From: Methylobacterium sp. J-070
GTDB taxonomy: Bacteria > Pseudomonadota > Alphaproteobacteria > Rhizobiales > Beijerinckiaceae
Assembly (NCBI RefSeq): GCF_022829385.1
Contig: NZ_JAKSXX010000293.1
Coordinates: forward strand, 1-47,609
Length of the DNA: 47,609 nucleotides
Direction of reading: 5' to 3'
Part shown: positions 37,548 to 45,420 of the stretch, one piece after another
Position numbering within the stretch: the stretch's first letter is position 1
Layout: each line of letters starts with the position of its first letter
The notes under the pieces: generated by a model
What the model was told of the DNA's origin: nothing
Databases searched by the model: none
The model's input: only the letters and a program-made list of their open reading frames with translations
Program-made: the position numbers and the translations under genes

Positions 37548-39520
37548 GCATTCCGGACGCCGCCTTCCGCCTCCAGCTCGGAGTCCGGGTCGCCCTCGGC
37601 CTCGCCGGCGTCGACGTCCTGCGGGGCGAGGGCGGGCCGCTCCAGGACGCGCTCGGCCGCCTCGCGCCGGTCGCCGCCCACGAGGTCGCGGGTCTCTGTG
37701 CTGAGCGCCCGGGCGGGCCGGATGGGGGCGGTGAGCGGCTCGGGCTTCAGCCCCGCCGCCGCCCCGCGCATCCAGCTGGCGCCGTCCGGCAGGGCGCCGG
37801 CCTGCTGCAGGACGAGGCGGGCGATATCGCGCTTGCGCACGTCGTCGGTCCGCGCGGCCGCGGCCTCCGGCGACAGGCCGAGCCCCTCCAGCGCCGCCCG
37901 CCCGAAGGTCAGGGCGGATTCGGCGGTCTCGCGGATCTGGTAATCCACGTCGCGGTTCATCAACTCGACCGCGTGCAGGCGGTCGTAGGCGCGCACGAAG
38001 GTGCGCACGCTGGAAAATTCCTCGTGCACGATGTCGACGATCTTCAGGGCCCCCTCCCGGTCGTCGACGCAGACGCAGACCAGCTCGACCCGGCCGATCC
38101 CCGCGGCGCGCAAGACGTCGAGCCGCGTGCCGTCGCCGTAGTAGATGCGGAAGCCGAAGCGCGAGGCCGCGCGCAGCTGTTCCACGTCCTTGTCGATGAC
38201 CGTGGCCGTGATGCCCTCGGCGAGCAGCACCTGCGTCAGCAGCTGCCCGAACCGCCCGAAGCCGATGACCAGGACCTGGGCCTCGCCGCTCTCGGCGAGC
38301 TCCGTCGACGGGGCCTCCAGGTCGTGCGTGGTCTGGGCGTTGCGCCGCTCAATGAGCTTGTCGAGGCCCTTGGCGGCGATCGGCCCGATCAGCATGGTGA
38401 GCGCGGCCAGGGCCACGGCGAAGCGCGTCGCGGTGGCGCCGGTGAGGCCGAGATCCTCGGCCTGCGGCAGCAGCACGAAGGCGAACTCGCCCGCGGGCGC
38501 CAGGACGGCCGCACCCCGCAGGGCGCCCAGCGTGTCCGACCCGAACAGCCGGAACAGGCCGGCGACCAGCGCGACCTTCACGAGGATCGCCCCCAAGGTC
38601 GCGCCGAACAGGGCCGGCCAGACCTCCCGCACCAGGCCGCCGTCGATCGACATGCCGACGCTCATGAAGAACAGGCCGAGCAGCATGCCGCGGAACGGCT
38701 CGATGTCGGCTTCCAGCTGGTGGCGGAAGTTCGACTCGGCGAGCAGGATGCCGGCGAGGAACGCGCCCATCGCCATCGACAGGCCGACCTGCTCCATCAG
38801 CAGCGCCGTACCGAGCACCACCAGCAGCGCCGCCGCCGTCATCACCTCGCGGGCGTTGCTCGCCGCGAGCAGCCGGAAGAACGGGTTCAGGCCGTAGCGG
38901 CCGACCAGCACCACCGCGAGGATCGCCGCCAGCGCCTTGCCGGTGGAGAGCGCCGCGTCGCCGAGCCAGGAGGCGTCGGTCGCGCCGCCCGCCGAGGCCA
39001 GCAGCGGCATCAGGGCCAGGATGCCCACCACCGAGAGGTCCTGGAACAGCAGCACCGCGAAGGCCCGGCCCCCGTATGCGCTGCCGAGGTCGCCGCGCTC
39101 CTCCAGGAGCTGCAGCGCCACCGCGGTGGCCGAGAGCGCGAGGGCGAGGCCGATCACCGCGGCCGCCCCCGGCTTGAGGCCCGCCAGCACGCCGACGCCG
39201 CCGAGCACGAGCGCGCAGACCACGAGCTGCGCCGTCCCGAGGCCGAAGATGTCGCGGCGCATCGAGACGAGCTGCGACAGGTGCAGCTCCAGGCCGACGA
39301 TGAACAGCAGCAGCACCACGCCGATCTCGGCGACGCTGGCTGCGGTGTCGGGCTCGGCGATCAGCGACAGGCCGGACGGCCCGATCAGCACCCCGGCCAC
39401 CAGGTAGCCGAGCACGGCGCTCTGGCCGATCAGGCGGAACACCGGGACGCCGATCACCGCGGCCGACAGGAAGGTCAGGACCGGCGGCAGGAAGCTCGCA
39501 TGTTCGACGGGGCTCGCCAT
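37544..39520 (-). CDS. CPA2 cation:proton antiporter with RCK domain (KefB/KefC-like)
   Basis: A 658-residue protein. About 12-13 membrane segments (residues 10-390) match the Na+/H+ exchanger fold, with LSATAVALQLLEERG and LFFMSVGMSIDGG. From about residue 410 a TrkA-N/RCK NAD-binding domain begins with VLVIGFGRFGQLLTQVLLAEG, a Rossmann glycine motif. Such proteins expel K+ or other cations during electrophilic or pH stress. The remaining tail is acidic and proline-rich. It is translationally coupled to the MATE gene. Confidence 0.92.
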   Translation of the reverse strand: MASPVEHASFLPPVLTFLSAAVIGVPVFRLIGQSAVLGYLVAGVLIGPSGLSLIAEPDTAASVAEIGVVLLLFIVGLELHLSQLVSMRRDIFGLGTAQLVVCALVLGGVGVLAGLKPGAAAVIGLALALSATAVALQLLEERGDLGSAYGGRAFAVLLFQDLSVVGILALMPLLASAGGATDASWLGDAALSTGKALAAILAVVLVGRYGLNPFFRLLAASNAREVMTAAALLVVLGTALLMEQVGLSMAMGAFLAGILLAESNFRHQLEADIEPFRGMLLGLFFMSVGMSIDGGLVREVWPALFGATLGAILVKVALVAGLFRLFGSDTLGALRGAAVLAPAGEFAFVLLPQAEDLGLTGATATRFAVALAALTMLIGPIAAKGLDKLIERRNAQTTHDLEAPSTELAESGEAQVLVIGFGRFGQLLTQVLLAEGITATVIDKDVEQLRAASRFGFRIYYGDGTRLDVLRAAGIGRVELVCVCVDDREGALKIVDIVHEEFSSVRTFVRAYDRLHAVELMNRDVDYQIRETAESALTFGRAALEGLGLSPEAAAARTDDVRKRDIARLVLQQAGALPDGASWMRGAAAGLKPEPLTAPIRPARALSTETRDLVGGDRREAAERVLERPALAPQDVDAGEAEGDPDSELEAEGGVRNA

Positions 39521-40066
39521 GAAGATCGTCCCGGCGGTTCTTCTCAGGTTCGCGCGCGAAGCACCCGCTTACCGCGGGCGGGGCCGGGATGCGAGCCGTG
39601 CGCGGGTGCCGTTCGGCACAAGCGGGCCGCGTGAGCGTGCGGGCTTTGCTCAACTCCGGCGTGCGCCTGCCCTCTCGCGGATGGAGCGGAGCAACCCGGC
39701 TGACCTACGGCTTTGGACGTCCCGCAGCCGTTCCGGCCCTATGTTGCGTTGGCGAAGAACAGGAACGCTAGGAGCCGGCCCGGGCAAGCTATTCGGCAAT
39801 TCGGAAGGCGCCGCGCTGACTCTTCGGGGCGGTCGCCTTTCCCGGGCGCAGGGAGCGTGAGCGGACTGCGACCCGTGATCCAGCACGGGACTTCGCGAAG
39901 CGTCCATCCGGACGAAACGGTGCCGCCGGCGCGGCTCGTTCCCGTGCCGGATCCCCGATCGGGTCCCGCTGGTGCTCCACCTGCCCGGGAAAGAAGCCGC
40001 CTCGTGAAGCTTGAACGATCACGTTCGCACGCCGCACGACACCTCGCGCGGGAGGGTTCGGCATCC
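39521..40066. other. Intergenic region with repeats, antiporter to GINT1-like gene
   Basis: 546 bases with no convincing gene. Plus-strand open frames here are compositional shadows. It carries a copy of the dispersed element (39949-40000) and a related module at about 39867-39886. The antiporter promoter should lie near 39521-39700, but none was identified confidently. Confidence 0.5.
39949..40000. repeat. Dispersed intergenic repeat, copy C (partial)
   Basis: Shares the core GATCGGGTCCCGC, GTGCTCCACCTGCCCGGGAAA with copies A, B and D. It is more diverged: the first arm is TCCCCGATCGGGT and the second ACCTGCCCGGGA. Confidence 0.55.
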
Positions 40067-41848
40067 TCACCCCGGCCGCCGCATCCGCGCCCGGCGCGAG
40101 CCGTCGATGAATTCGAATCCGCCGGCCGCGCTGAGCATGTGCAGGCGCGAGCCCGGCCAGGCGGCGCCCGGCCCCAGGCGCGTCTCGACCCGCTGGGTGT
40201 AGCCGTCCTCGTCGAGGCGCACGATCCGGGCGAGGCCCAGCGCCGCGCCGTAGCCCTGGCGGCAATCCTGGACCGGCCGGATCAGGGCGCCGTCCCGCGC
40301 CACGATCGGCCCGGCGGCCCTAGCCGAGCCGACGTCGATGAGCACCGGGTTCAGCCGGTGGGGCGTCCAGGGGCCGCGGAAATGCGGGGCGTGCCAGAGA
40401 TGCAGCGTGTCGGAATAGCTGCCCCCGCCCGCCCGGACCGTCGCGAACAGCCACCAGCGGCCGTCGTGATGCAGCAGCGTCGCGTCGCCGGCCACGACCC
40501 CGTCCACCAGCACCGCCTCGTGGACCCAGCCCCGCGGGAAAGCGGTGGCCCGGTAGAGGTCGATCGTCCCCGAGACGTGGGATTCCGGGATCATCCAGAC
40601 CTCCCCGTCCGCCTCGAACACGAAGGGGTAGGACAGGTGGGTCTCGAGTTCCAGGACCGGCTCCGGGCGCCCCCGCGGCCCGTCGGCATCGAAGCCCACC
40701 GCCGAGATCACCCCCTTGCCGCGCCGGTAGTCGAACTCCTCGACGAAGAGCGTCACGGCCCCGGCCCGGGCGATGGCGAACGGGTCGGCGTAGAAGCGGT
40801 GCCCGTCGTCGGGCAGGTCGATCCAGCCGCCCTCCGGGTGACGGCGCAGGTCGATCAGGTCGGGGCCGTCGATCCGCCGCCAGCCGACCCGCCATTGCGG
40901 CCGGTGGAAGCAGAGGGCGTAGAGCCTGCGGGCGATCAGCCGGGCGAGCCCCCCGGTGGCGCGGCGCCCGGCCCCCAGGCTGCCGAGGTCGAAGGGCCGT
41001 CCCGGCTGCAGGGGCGCCTGGCTGCCGTCCGGCAGCGTCGGAGACGCGGCCCCGTCGAGGGCGGCGGCGATCAGCGTGATCGTCCGCGCGAGGTAATCCT
41101 CGAAGGCGGCGAGCATCACCGTGTGCGACTCCGCGCCGAGGCGCCCGACCGCGACCGGGGCGCTGTCCGGGCCGCGCAGGGCCGCCACCGGCGCCCGTCC
41201 GGCGAACAGGGCCGCCAGCAGGCCCGCCTCGCCGGGAATCCCGTCGAAATCGAGCCGCCACGTCGGCGTGGCGGTCGGTTCCCCGGGCTCTCCCGCGAGG
41301 TCGAGGACGAGGTCGGCGTCGCCCCCGTCCGGACCGGTCTCATAGGGTGCGAGGGCGACCGGCTCGGCCGCGGTGGCGAGGCCCGGGCGGGGCAGTCCGT
41401 GGATCGCGGCCTCCAGCCGGAACAGCAGCTCCGCGTTCGCCGGCAGGCCGCCGCACCCCTCGGTCCAAGCGATCCGGATCTGGCGGTCGGGCCGCTGCCC
41501 GATCTGGTCGAGGAGGCGGATGTGCCAGCCGCGCAGGGCCCGGCGGTCGAGCCGCACCGTGATCGTCCGCGCACAGGCGCGTGCCTCGCCCGCCCCCAGC
41601 CCCGACCGCGCCGGCGCCCGGCCGCCGGCTCCGGGGCCGTGTCTCGACGCACTCTCCTTCGCCGGGCCGGGATCCACCTCGGCCACGAGCGCCCTCAGCA
41701 GACCGTTCGGGGCCGGTCGACGCTGCGTCCGCGGCGATCTTCGATCGGGCGCAGGTCTTTGATCGGGCGCAGGTCTTTGCCGCACATCCACCGGTCCCTG
41801 AGGCGATGCCCGCTGAGGTCGATCCGTGCCGCCGCCCGCTCGCTCCAT
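40067..41848 (-). CDS. GINT1-like glycosyltransferase (glucosamine inositolphosphorylceramide transferase family)
   Basis: Up to 593 residues. The N-terminal domain (TITVRLDRRALRGWHIRLLDQ, about residue 95 on) resembles the first part of bacterial GINT1-type proteins, and the second half (about 310-575) is a five-bladed propeller-like region: GHRFYADPFAIARAGAVTLF, HLSYPFVFEADGEVWMIPES, GDATLLHHDGRWWLFATV, HLWHAPHFRGPWTPHRLNPV. The family adds a sugar to an inositolphosphoryl lipid head group in plants; the bacterial substrate is unknown. The first 60 codons are Arg/Pro-rich with a DNA tandem repeat, so the true start may be later, for example a GTG near 41683. Confidence 0.72.
   Translation of the reverse strand: MERAGGGTDRPQRASPQGPVDVRQRPAPDQRPAPDRRSPRTQRRPAPNGLLRALVAEVDPGPAKESASRHGPGAGGRAPARSGLGAGEARACARTITVRLDRRALRGWHIRLLDQIGQRPDRQIRIAWTEGCGGLPANAELLFRLEAAIHGLPRPGLATAAEPVALAPYETGPDGGDADLVLDLAGEPGEPTATPTWRLDFDGIPGEAGLLAALFAGRAPVAALRGPDSAPVAVGRLGAESHTVMLAAFEDYLARTITLIAAALDGAASPTLPDGSQAPLQPGRPFDLGSLGAGRRATGGLARLIARRLYALCFHRPQWRVGWRRIDGPDLIDLRRHPEGGWIDLPDDGHRFYADPFAIARAGAVTLFVEEFDYRRGKGVISAVGFDADGPRGRPEPVLELETHLSYPFVFEADGEVWMIPESHVSGTIDLYRATAFPRGWVHEAVLVDGVVAGDATLLHHDGRWWLFATVRAGGGSYSDTLHLWHAPHFRGPWTPHRLNPVLIDVGSARAAGPIVARDGALIRPVQDCRQGYGAALGLARIVRLDEDGYTQRVETRLGPGAAWPGSRLHMLSAAGGFEFIDGSRRARMRRPG
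41743..41778. repeat. Perfect 18-bp tandem duplication
   Basis: The 18-base unit GATCGGGCGCAGGTCTTT is present twice head to tail. It is a multiple of 3, so it keeps any frame. It lies in the doubtful N-terminal part of the GINT1-like gene, where it would code for a repeated six-residue unit. Confidence 0.9.
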
Positions 41849-42066
41849 CAGCCGAACGGCCCCGCGTCCGGCGTGTCGATGTTCGTCGGGACGCTCACGG
41901 CGATCTGGATCCTGCCCGTACCCGCCGGACAGCCGTGGGTACGGCCGTCGGGGACTGAAACCTGTTGCTCGGCGATACGATCAAGCAAGGCCGGGCGGCT
42001 GTCCACCTGTACAAGCCTAAAGACCAGGGCGATTTCTGCGGAAGTGATTAAAAAGCTTGATGTCAT
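41848..42066 (-). CDS. Possible small protein upstream of the GINT1-like gene
   Basis: A 72-codon frame ending in TGATG, where the stop overlaps the ATG of the GINT1-like frame. The translation (MTSSFLITSAEIALVFRLVQ, then SRPALLDRIAEQQVSVPDGR and TGRIQIAVSVPTNIDTPDAGP) has fairly coding-like composition with good GC at third positions in its last 55 codons. There is no convincing ribosome site at the ATG. It may be a real coupled gene, a gene remnant or chance. Confidence 0.3.
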   Translation of the reverse strand: MTSSFLITSAEIALVFRLVQVDSRPALLDRIAEQQVSVPDGRTHGCPAGTGRIQIAVSVPTNIDTPDAGPFG

Positions 42067-42190
42067 TCTGCGGAGTAAACTTGTGTTGCGGCTCCGTGAT
42101 ATCGTGTCGCGCAGCCGTTGCGGGGTCCGCCCGGGAACCCCCGGTTCGGCCACGCCGTTCGCTCTGCAGGATGTGGTTCGGAGACAGGAT

Positions 42191-42484
42191 ATGACGCGCA
42201 AGACGCTGGCCCTGACGGCGATGCTCCTCGTCGCCGTGCCGGGCACGGCCTTCGCCTTCGGTGGCGGGGGTGGCGGCGGGGGGGACAGCGGCAGCGGCCT
42301 CTCGCCCTACGCCGCCCTCAGTGGCAACGACCGGTCGGCCGGGGTGAACAACGGCAATTACCGCGACCCGGCCCTCGACCCGTATATCCGCACCTACGAC
42401 CCGGAGGCGGCGGTCCGCTACGCCGTGCCCCCGCAGGCGCAGCCGCGCCTCCGGATGCGGCCCTATTACGGCCGTCCCTACTGA
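42191..42484 (+). CDS. Small secreted Gly-rich protein
   Basis: A 97-residue protein. The signal peptide (MTRKTLALTAMLLVAVPGTAFA) is followed by an octaglycine run and a region rich in Asn, Tyr, Arg and Pro, ending MRPYYGRPY. It is exported to the periplasm or surface. No known domain is seen. The preceding 190 bases are unusually AT-rich for this genome (about 42000-42110), which suggests a strong or regulated promoter. The long frame upstream of the ATG is a shadow. Confidence 0.65.
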   Translation: MTRKTLALTAMLLVAVPGTAFAFGGGGGGGGDSGSGLSPYAALSGNDRSAGVNNGNYRDPALDPYIRTYDPEAAVRYAVPPQAQPRLRMRPYYGRPY

Positions 42485-42787
42485 GGCACCCGCAAGCCCC
42501 CGCCGCGTCGGGGCGTCATGGTGGAGGTCGCCGCGGAGACGTCCGCGGCCGGTCTCCTACGGGTCTCGTTGTCCTGGCGTCGGGGGGGCGATGCCGGGCG
42601 CTGCCCGGGACGCCGTCCGGTCGAGGGCAGGGCGCGTTGCCCGACCGAAACGGGGTTAGGGAGCGGCGCGGACGGCCGCCGGACCACGCCCTCCGGGGGC
42701 CCCGACGCCTCCCATGATGGGAACCGTCCGGCCCGCCTCCGGCGCTCGAGGGAGCGCGTTGAACGGGCTGCTCTGCACGGAATGCCG
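42485..42787. other. Intergenic region
   Basis: 303 bases between the small secreted protein and the surface lipoprotein gene (convergent). No gene-like composition, repeat or terminator with a T-run was recognised. Confidence 0.45.
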
Positions 42788-43279
42788 TCAGGACGGCTCG
42801 GGGCCCTTCGCGGTCCAGACGCGCTTGAGCGTCCAAGGACCGCCGGAGGGTTTGCAGCCTGTGCCGCGGACGAAGCGGCTGTTCCCCGGCCCGATCACCG
42901 AGGCCAGGAAATTGCGGCAGATCAGATCCTCGGCGACGTAGGGCAGGCCGGTCGGGTTGACGCTGCCGTGCAGGCCGGTCTCGGGGTTGTCCCACTTCAC
43001 CGGCCGGCCGTTGCCCTGCGGATCCAGGGCGACCGACAGGGCCGCGCGGGCGCGCCGCCAATCCTCTTCGGCGAGGTCGTTGCCGAAGCTCGCGGGCCGC
43101 TTCTCGATGCTGCCGGTGACGACGGGCTCGTCGGCCACCCGCGCCGGCGCCTCGGCCTCGCTCCGGAACACGAGCAGCGGCTGGCCGCAGCCGGACAGTG
43201 CCAGGGTCAATCCCAGGACTGGTCCGCACGCGCGGAGGCGCGACCGTCGGCTCGGCTCTTTACATGCGCATCGCCGCAT
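42788..43279 (-). CDS. RT0821/Lpp0805-type surface lipoprotein
   Basis: A 163-residue lipoprotein. The signal peptide ends in LALSGCG, a lipobox. The C-terminal region (ALSVALDPQGNGRPVKWDNP, TGLHGSVNPTG, EDLICRNFLASV) matches the surface-antigen domain of the RT0821/Lpp0805 family, similar to the rickettsial 17-kDa antigen end. The function is unknown; it is likely outer-membrane-bound. It is divergent from pdxH with only 44 bases between starts. Confidence 0.8.
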   Translation of the reverse strand: MRRCACKEPSRRSRLRACGPVLGLTLALSGCGQPLLVFRSEAEAPARVADEPVVTGSIEKRPASFGNDLAEEDWRRARAALSVALDPQGNGRPVKWDNPETGLHGSVNPTGLPYVAEDLICRNFLASVIGPGNSRFVRGTGCKPSGGPWTLKRVWTAKGPEPS

Positions 43280-43323
43280 TACACCTGACTCACGACGGGC
43301 TATCCGCTCGACCGAACACGCCG

Positions 43324-43995
43324 ATGTCGGTGCCCCCTCAGGCCCTGGACGCGGCAGGCAGGAGTGTTGCCGTGGATCAGTTAAGGACCGATGACCCGAG
43401 GTCCCTGGACTTCACCCTCAGCGACGATCCCGTGGCGCTGTTCGCCGCGTGGATGAAGGAGGCCGAGGCCGCCGAACCGGAGGATGCAAATGCCATGGCG
43501 TTGGCCACGGCCGGGTCGGACGGTCTGCCCGACGTGCGGATGGTTCTGCTGAAGGGCTTCGACGCGGACGGCTTCGTGTTCTACACCAACACCCGGTCCG
43601 CCAAGGGCGCGGAGCTGGCGGACAATCCCCAGGCCGCCCTGGTGCTGCACTGGAAGAGCCTGCGCCGCCAAGTGCGGGCCCGGGGCCCGGTGACGCCGGT
43701 GACGCCGGAGGAGGCGGACGCCTACTTCGCGAGCCGCCGCCGGGAGAGCCGCCTCGGCGCCATCGCCAGCCAGCAATCCAGCCCGCTCGCCGACCGGGCC
43801 ACCCTGATGCGGGCCGTTGCGGACCTCTCCGAGCGGTACGGCGACGGGCCGATCCCCCGGCCGGCGCACTGGACCGGCTTCCGCATCGCCCCCGTGAGCG
43901 TCGAATTCTGGCAGAACGGCGACTACCGCCTGCACGACCGGGTCCGCTTCACCCGCGCCGGCGACGGCTGGAGCCGGGCGCGGCTCTATCCGTAG
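43324..43995 (+). CDS. pdxH: Pyridoxamine 5'-phosphate oxidase
   Basis: A 223-residue FMN enzyme making pyridoxal phosphate. The marks are DVRMVLLKGFDADGFVFYTN, SAKGAELADNPQAALVLHWK, LRRQVRARGPV, and the C-terminal HDRVRFTRAGDGWSRARLYP with the conserved Arg-Leu-x-Pro end. The ATG at 43324 is preferred over longer in-frame starts. PLP made here would serve GlyA, among others. Confidence 0.95.
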   Translation: MSVPPQALDAAGRSVAVDQLRTDDPRSLDFTLSDDPVALFAAWMKEAEAAEPEDANAMALATAGSDGLPDVRMVLLKGFDADGFVFYTNTRSAKGAELADNPQAALVLHWKSLRRQVRARGPVTPVTPEEADAYFASRRRESRLGAIASQQSSPLADRATLMRAVADLSERYGDGPIPRPAHWTGFRIAPVSVEFWQNGDYRLHDRVRFTRAGDGWSRARLYP

Positions 43996-44106
43996 CGAGG
44001 ATCCGGGCTTCGAGAGGTCCGTGACCCGGGTCTTTCGAGGTGCCTGAGCTGGCCTGTCCCATCGCTCAGTGACGCCGGCCCTCGGCGATCGGCCCCTCGA
44101 AACGCA

Positions 44107-44133
44107 GAGAGCCCCGGCGGGGCCGGGGCTCTC
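44107..44133 (-). terminator. rplY terminator hairpin
   Basis: GAGAGCCCCGGC and GCCGGGGCTCTC form a perfect 12-bp stem with a 3-base loop, 25 bases after the rplY stop. On the minus strand it is followed by TGCGTTTCG, a weak U-tract. It could also end pdxH transcription from the other side. Confidence 0.72.
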
Positions 44134-44158
44134 GACGACGTGGGGGATGCGACGAGGC

Positions 44159-44848
44159 TCAGGCCTCCTCGCCATCCTTCTTCTCTTCGTCCTCGGCAGC
44201 GGCCTCTTCGGCCTTCTCCTCGGCGGCCTCGGCCGACTGAGCCTCTGCGATCGCGGCCTCCTCGGCCTCGACCTCGGCGCCCAGCACGGTCGGCGGCACG
44301 ATGTTGGCCACCGGATCGGTGGGCTCGCCGGTGTGGGTGCCGGCCGGGATCTTGACGTCGGAGACGTGGATCACGTCGCCGATCTGGCGGCCGGTCAGGT
44401 CGACCTCGATCGCGTCCGGGATCTGGTCCGGGGCGACCTCGAGCGTCAGGGTGTGGGCGACGATGTTGAGGGTGCCGCCGAGCTTCTTGATGCCGGGGGC
44501 CGCGTCCTCGTTGATGAAGTGCACCGGCACCTCGACGGTCACGGTCTGACCGGAGACGACGCGCAGGAAGTCGACGTGCAGCGGGACGCCGGAGACCGGG
44601 TCGAGCTGGAAGTCGCGCGGGATCGCCCGGACGGTCTTGCCGCCGGCCTTGATCTCGAACAGCGTGGTCTTGAACCCGCCGGCGTAGATCAGGGTGCGGG
44701 CGCGGACGAGGTCGATGGCGATGGATTGCGGCGGCTGGCCGCCTCCGTACACGACGGCGGGAACTTGGCCCTGGCGACGAACGGCCCGGGCGGCCCCCTT
44801 GCCGACCCGGTCGCGTGCCACGGCCTCAAGCGTCTTGACTGCGCTCAT
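44159..44848 (-). CDS. rplY: 50S ribosomal protein L25/general stress protein Ctc
   Basis: A 229-residue L25 of the long (Ctc/TL5) type that binds 5S rRNA. The N-terminal L25 domain (LEAVARDRVGKGAARAVRRQ, VPAVVYGGG, AIPRDFQLDPVSG) is followed by the TL5 C-terminal domain (VPVHFINEDAAPGIKKLGG, IEVDLTGRQIGDVIHVSDV) and an acidic Glu/Ala-rich tail. The ATG at 44846-44848 has GAAGGA upstream. The leader has a terminator-type hairpin. pth, its common neighbour, is absent here. Confidence 0.95.
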   Translation of the reverse strand: MSAVKTLEAVARDRVGKGAARAVRRQGQVPAVVYGGGQPPQSIAIDLVRARTLIYAGGFKTTLFEIKAGGKTVRAIPRDFQLDPVSGVPLHVDFLRVVSGQTVTVEVPVHFINEDAAPGIKKLGGTLNIVAHTLTLEVAPDQIPDAIEVDLTGRQIGDVIHVSDVKIPAGTHTGEPTDPVANIVPPTVLGAEVEAEEAAIAEAQSAEAAEEKAEEAAAEDEEKKDGEEA

Positions 44849-44880
44849 GGCGTGATCCTTCAGATGATGACGAGATCCGG

Positions 44881-44956
44881 AAACGAAAAAGCCGCCCGAC
44901 GCGGACGGCTGTGACCTTCCCGGTGCGCCCCTGCCTCCAAGGGTGTCGGAGGGCGC
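44881..44956 (-). promoter_or_regulatory. Structured rplY leader with intrinsic-terminator hairpin (attenuator candidate)
   Basis: On the minus strand, a first stem (GCGCCC pairing with GGGCGC, 44951-44956 with 44925-44930) is followed by a second 9-bp stem (44910-44902 with 44898-44890, one U-G pair) and then TTTTCGTTT. This is a textbook intrinsic terminator shape, and it sits 33 bases before the rplY ATG, not after a gene. L25 autoregulation is known in E. coli; a link here is inferred. Confidence 0.6.
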
Positions 44957-45005
44957 GCCGTGCGCATACACGGGTGGGGGCGGATTGGCAATGTCGGGGC
45001 GGCGC

Positions 45006-45061
45006 ATCCCGGATCAGGTTCCACCGCGCAGCACCTGTCCGGGATAGCCGTGGTGCAGGAT
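45006..45061. repeat. Dispersed intergenic repeat, copy D
   Basis: The cleanest copy. Arms ATCCCGGATCAGGT (45006-45019) and ACCTGTCCGGGAT (45033-45045) pair along their length with one bulged base. It is followed by AGCCGTGGTGCAGGAT, as in copy A. Confidence 0.7.
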
Positions 45062-45098
45062 CAGCCAGACGGTCCGCGGCTGGACGACGGTCAGATGT

Positions 45099-45115
45099 GT
45101 ATGACATTGTCATAC
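45099..45115. promoter_or_regulatory. Palindrome upstream of parD (likely operator)
   Basis: GTATGACA, one T, then TGTCATAC: a perfect 8-bp inverted repeat with a one-base centre, 30 bases before the parD ATG. AT content is high for this genome. ParD-type proteins bind palindromes in their own promoter, so this is the natural candidate operator. Confidence 0.65.
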
Positions 45116-45144
45116 GTGATCCGGAGGGTATCGAGGAGCCATCC

Positions 45145-45420
45145 ATGCGCGCCAGCAAGCCCGTCACCGTGACACTCGGCGACCTGCAGGAGCGCGTCGA
45201 TGCGCGGATCCAGTCCGGCACCTACGCCACCGTGAGCGAGGTTCTCCGCGCCGGCCTGCGGGCTCTCGACCGCGAGGAGGAGGCTCTCGACGCCATCCTT
45301 CGGCAGCGGCTTCAGGAGGCACTGGACGATCCGCGTCCGTCGATCCCGGCCGATCAGGTCTTCGCCGATCTCCGGGCCCATCATGCCGCCCGGGCGGGGG
45401 CAGCCAAGCGTGGCGCATAG
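45145..45420 (+). CDS. parD: ParD-like ribbon-helix-helix antitoxin
   Basis: A 91-residue protein. The N-terminal KPVTVTLGDLQERVDARIQS and the TVSEVLRAGLRALDREEEAL helix form a ribbon-helix-helix domain of the ParD/CopG type. The rest is an acidic helical tail that would bind the toxin. The ATG has GGAG 8-9 bases upstream. The following toxin gene overlaps its end by 11 bases but is frameshifted. The palindrome before it suggests autoregulation. Confidence 0.85.
   Translation: MRASKPVTVTLGDLQERVDARIQSGTYATVSEVLRAGLRALDREEEALDAILRQRLQEALDDPRPSIPADQVFADLRAHHAARAGAAKRGA

Noticed and set aside
37973..39634. A 553-codon plus-strand frame antisense to the antiporter
   Set aside because: His/Gln/Arg-rich shadow of the antiporter codons.
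41743..41778. The 18-bp tandem unit as a CRISPR-like array
   Set aside because: Two head-to-tail copies with no spacer; a simple duplication.
39713..42484. A 923-codon plus-strand frame across the GINT1-like gene
   Set aside because: Only its last 97 codons look real (small secreted protein); the rest is antisense to the glycosyltransferase.
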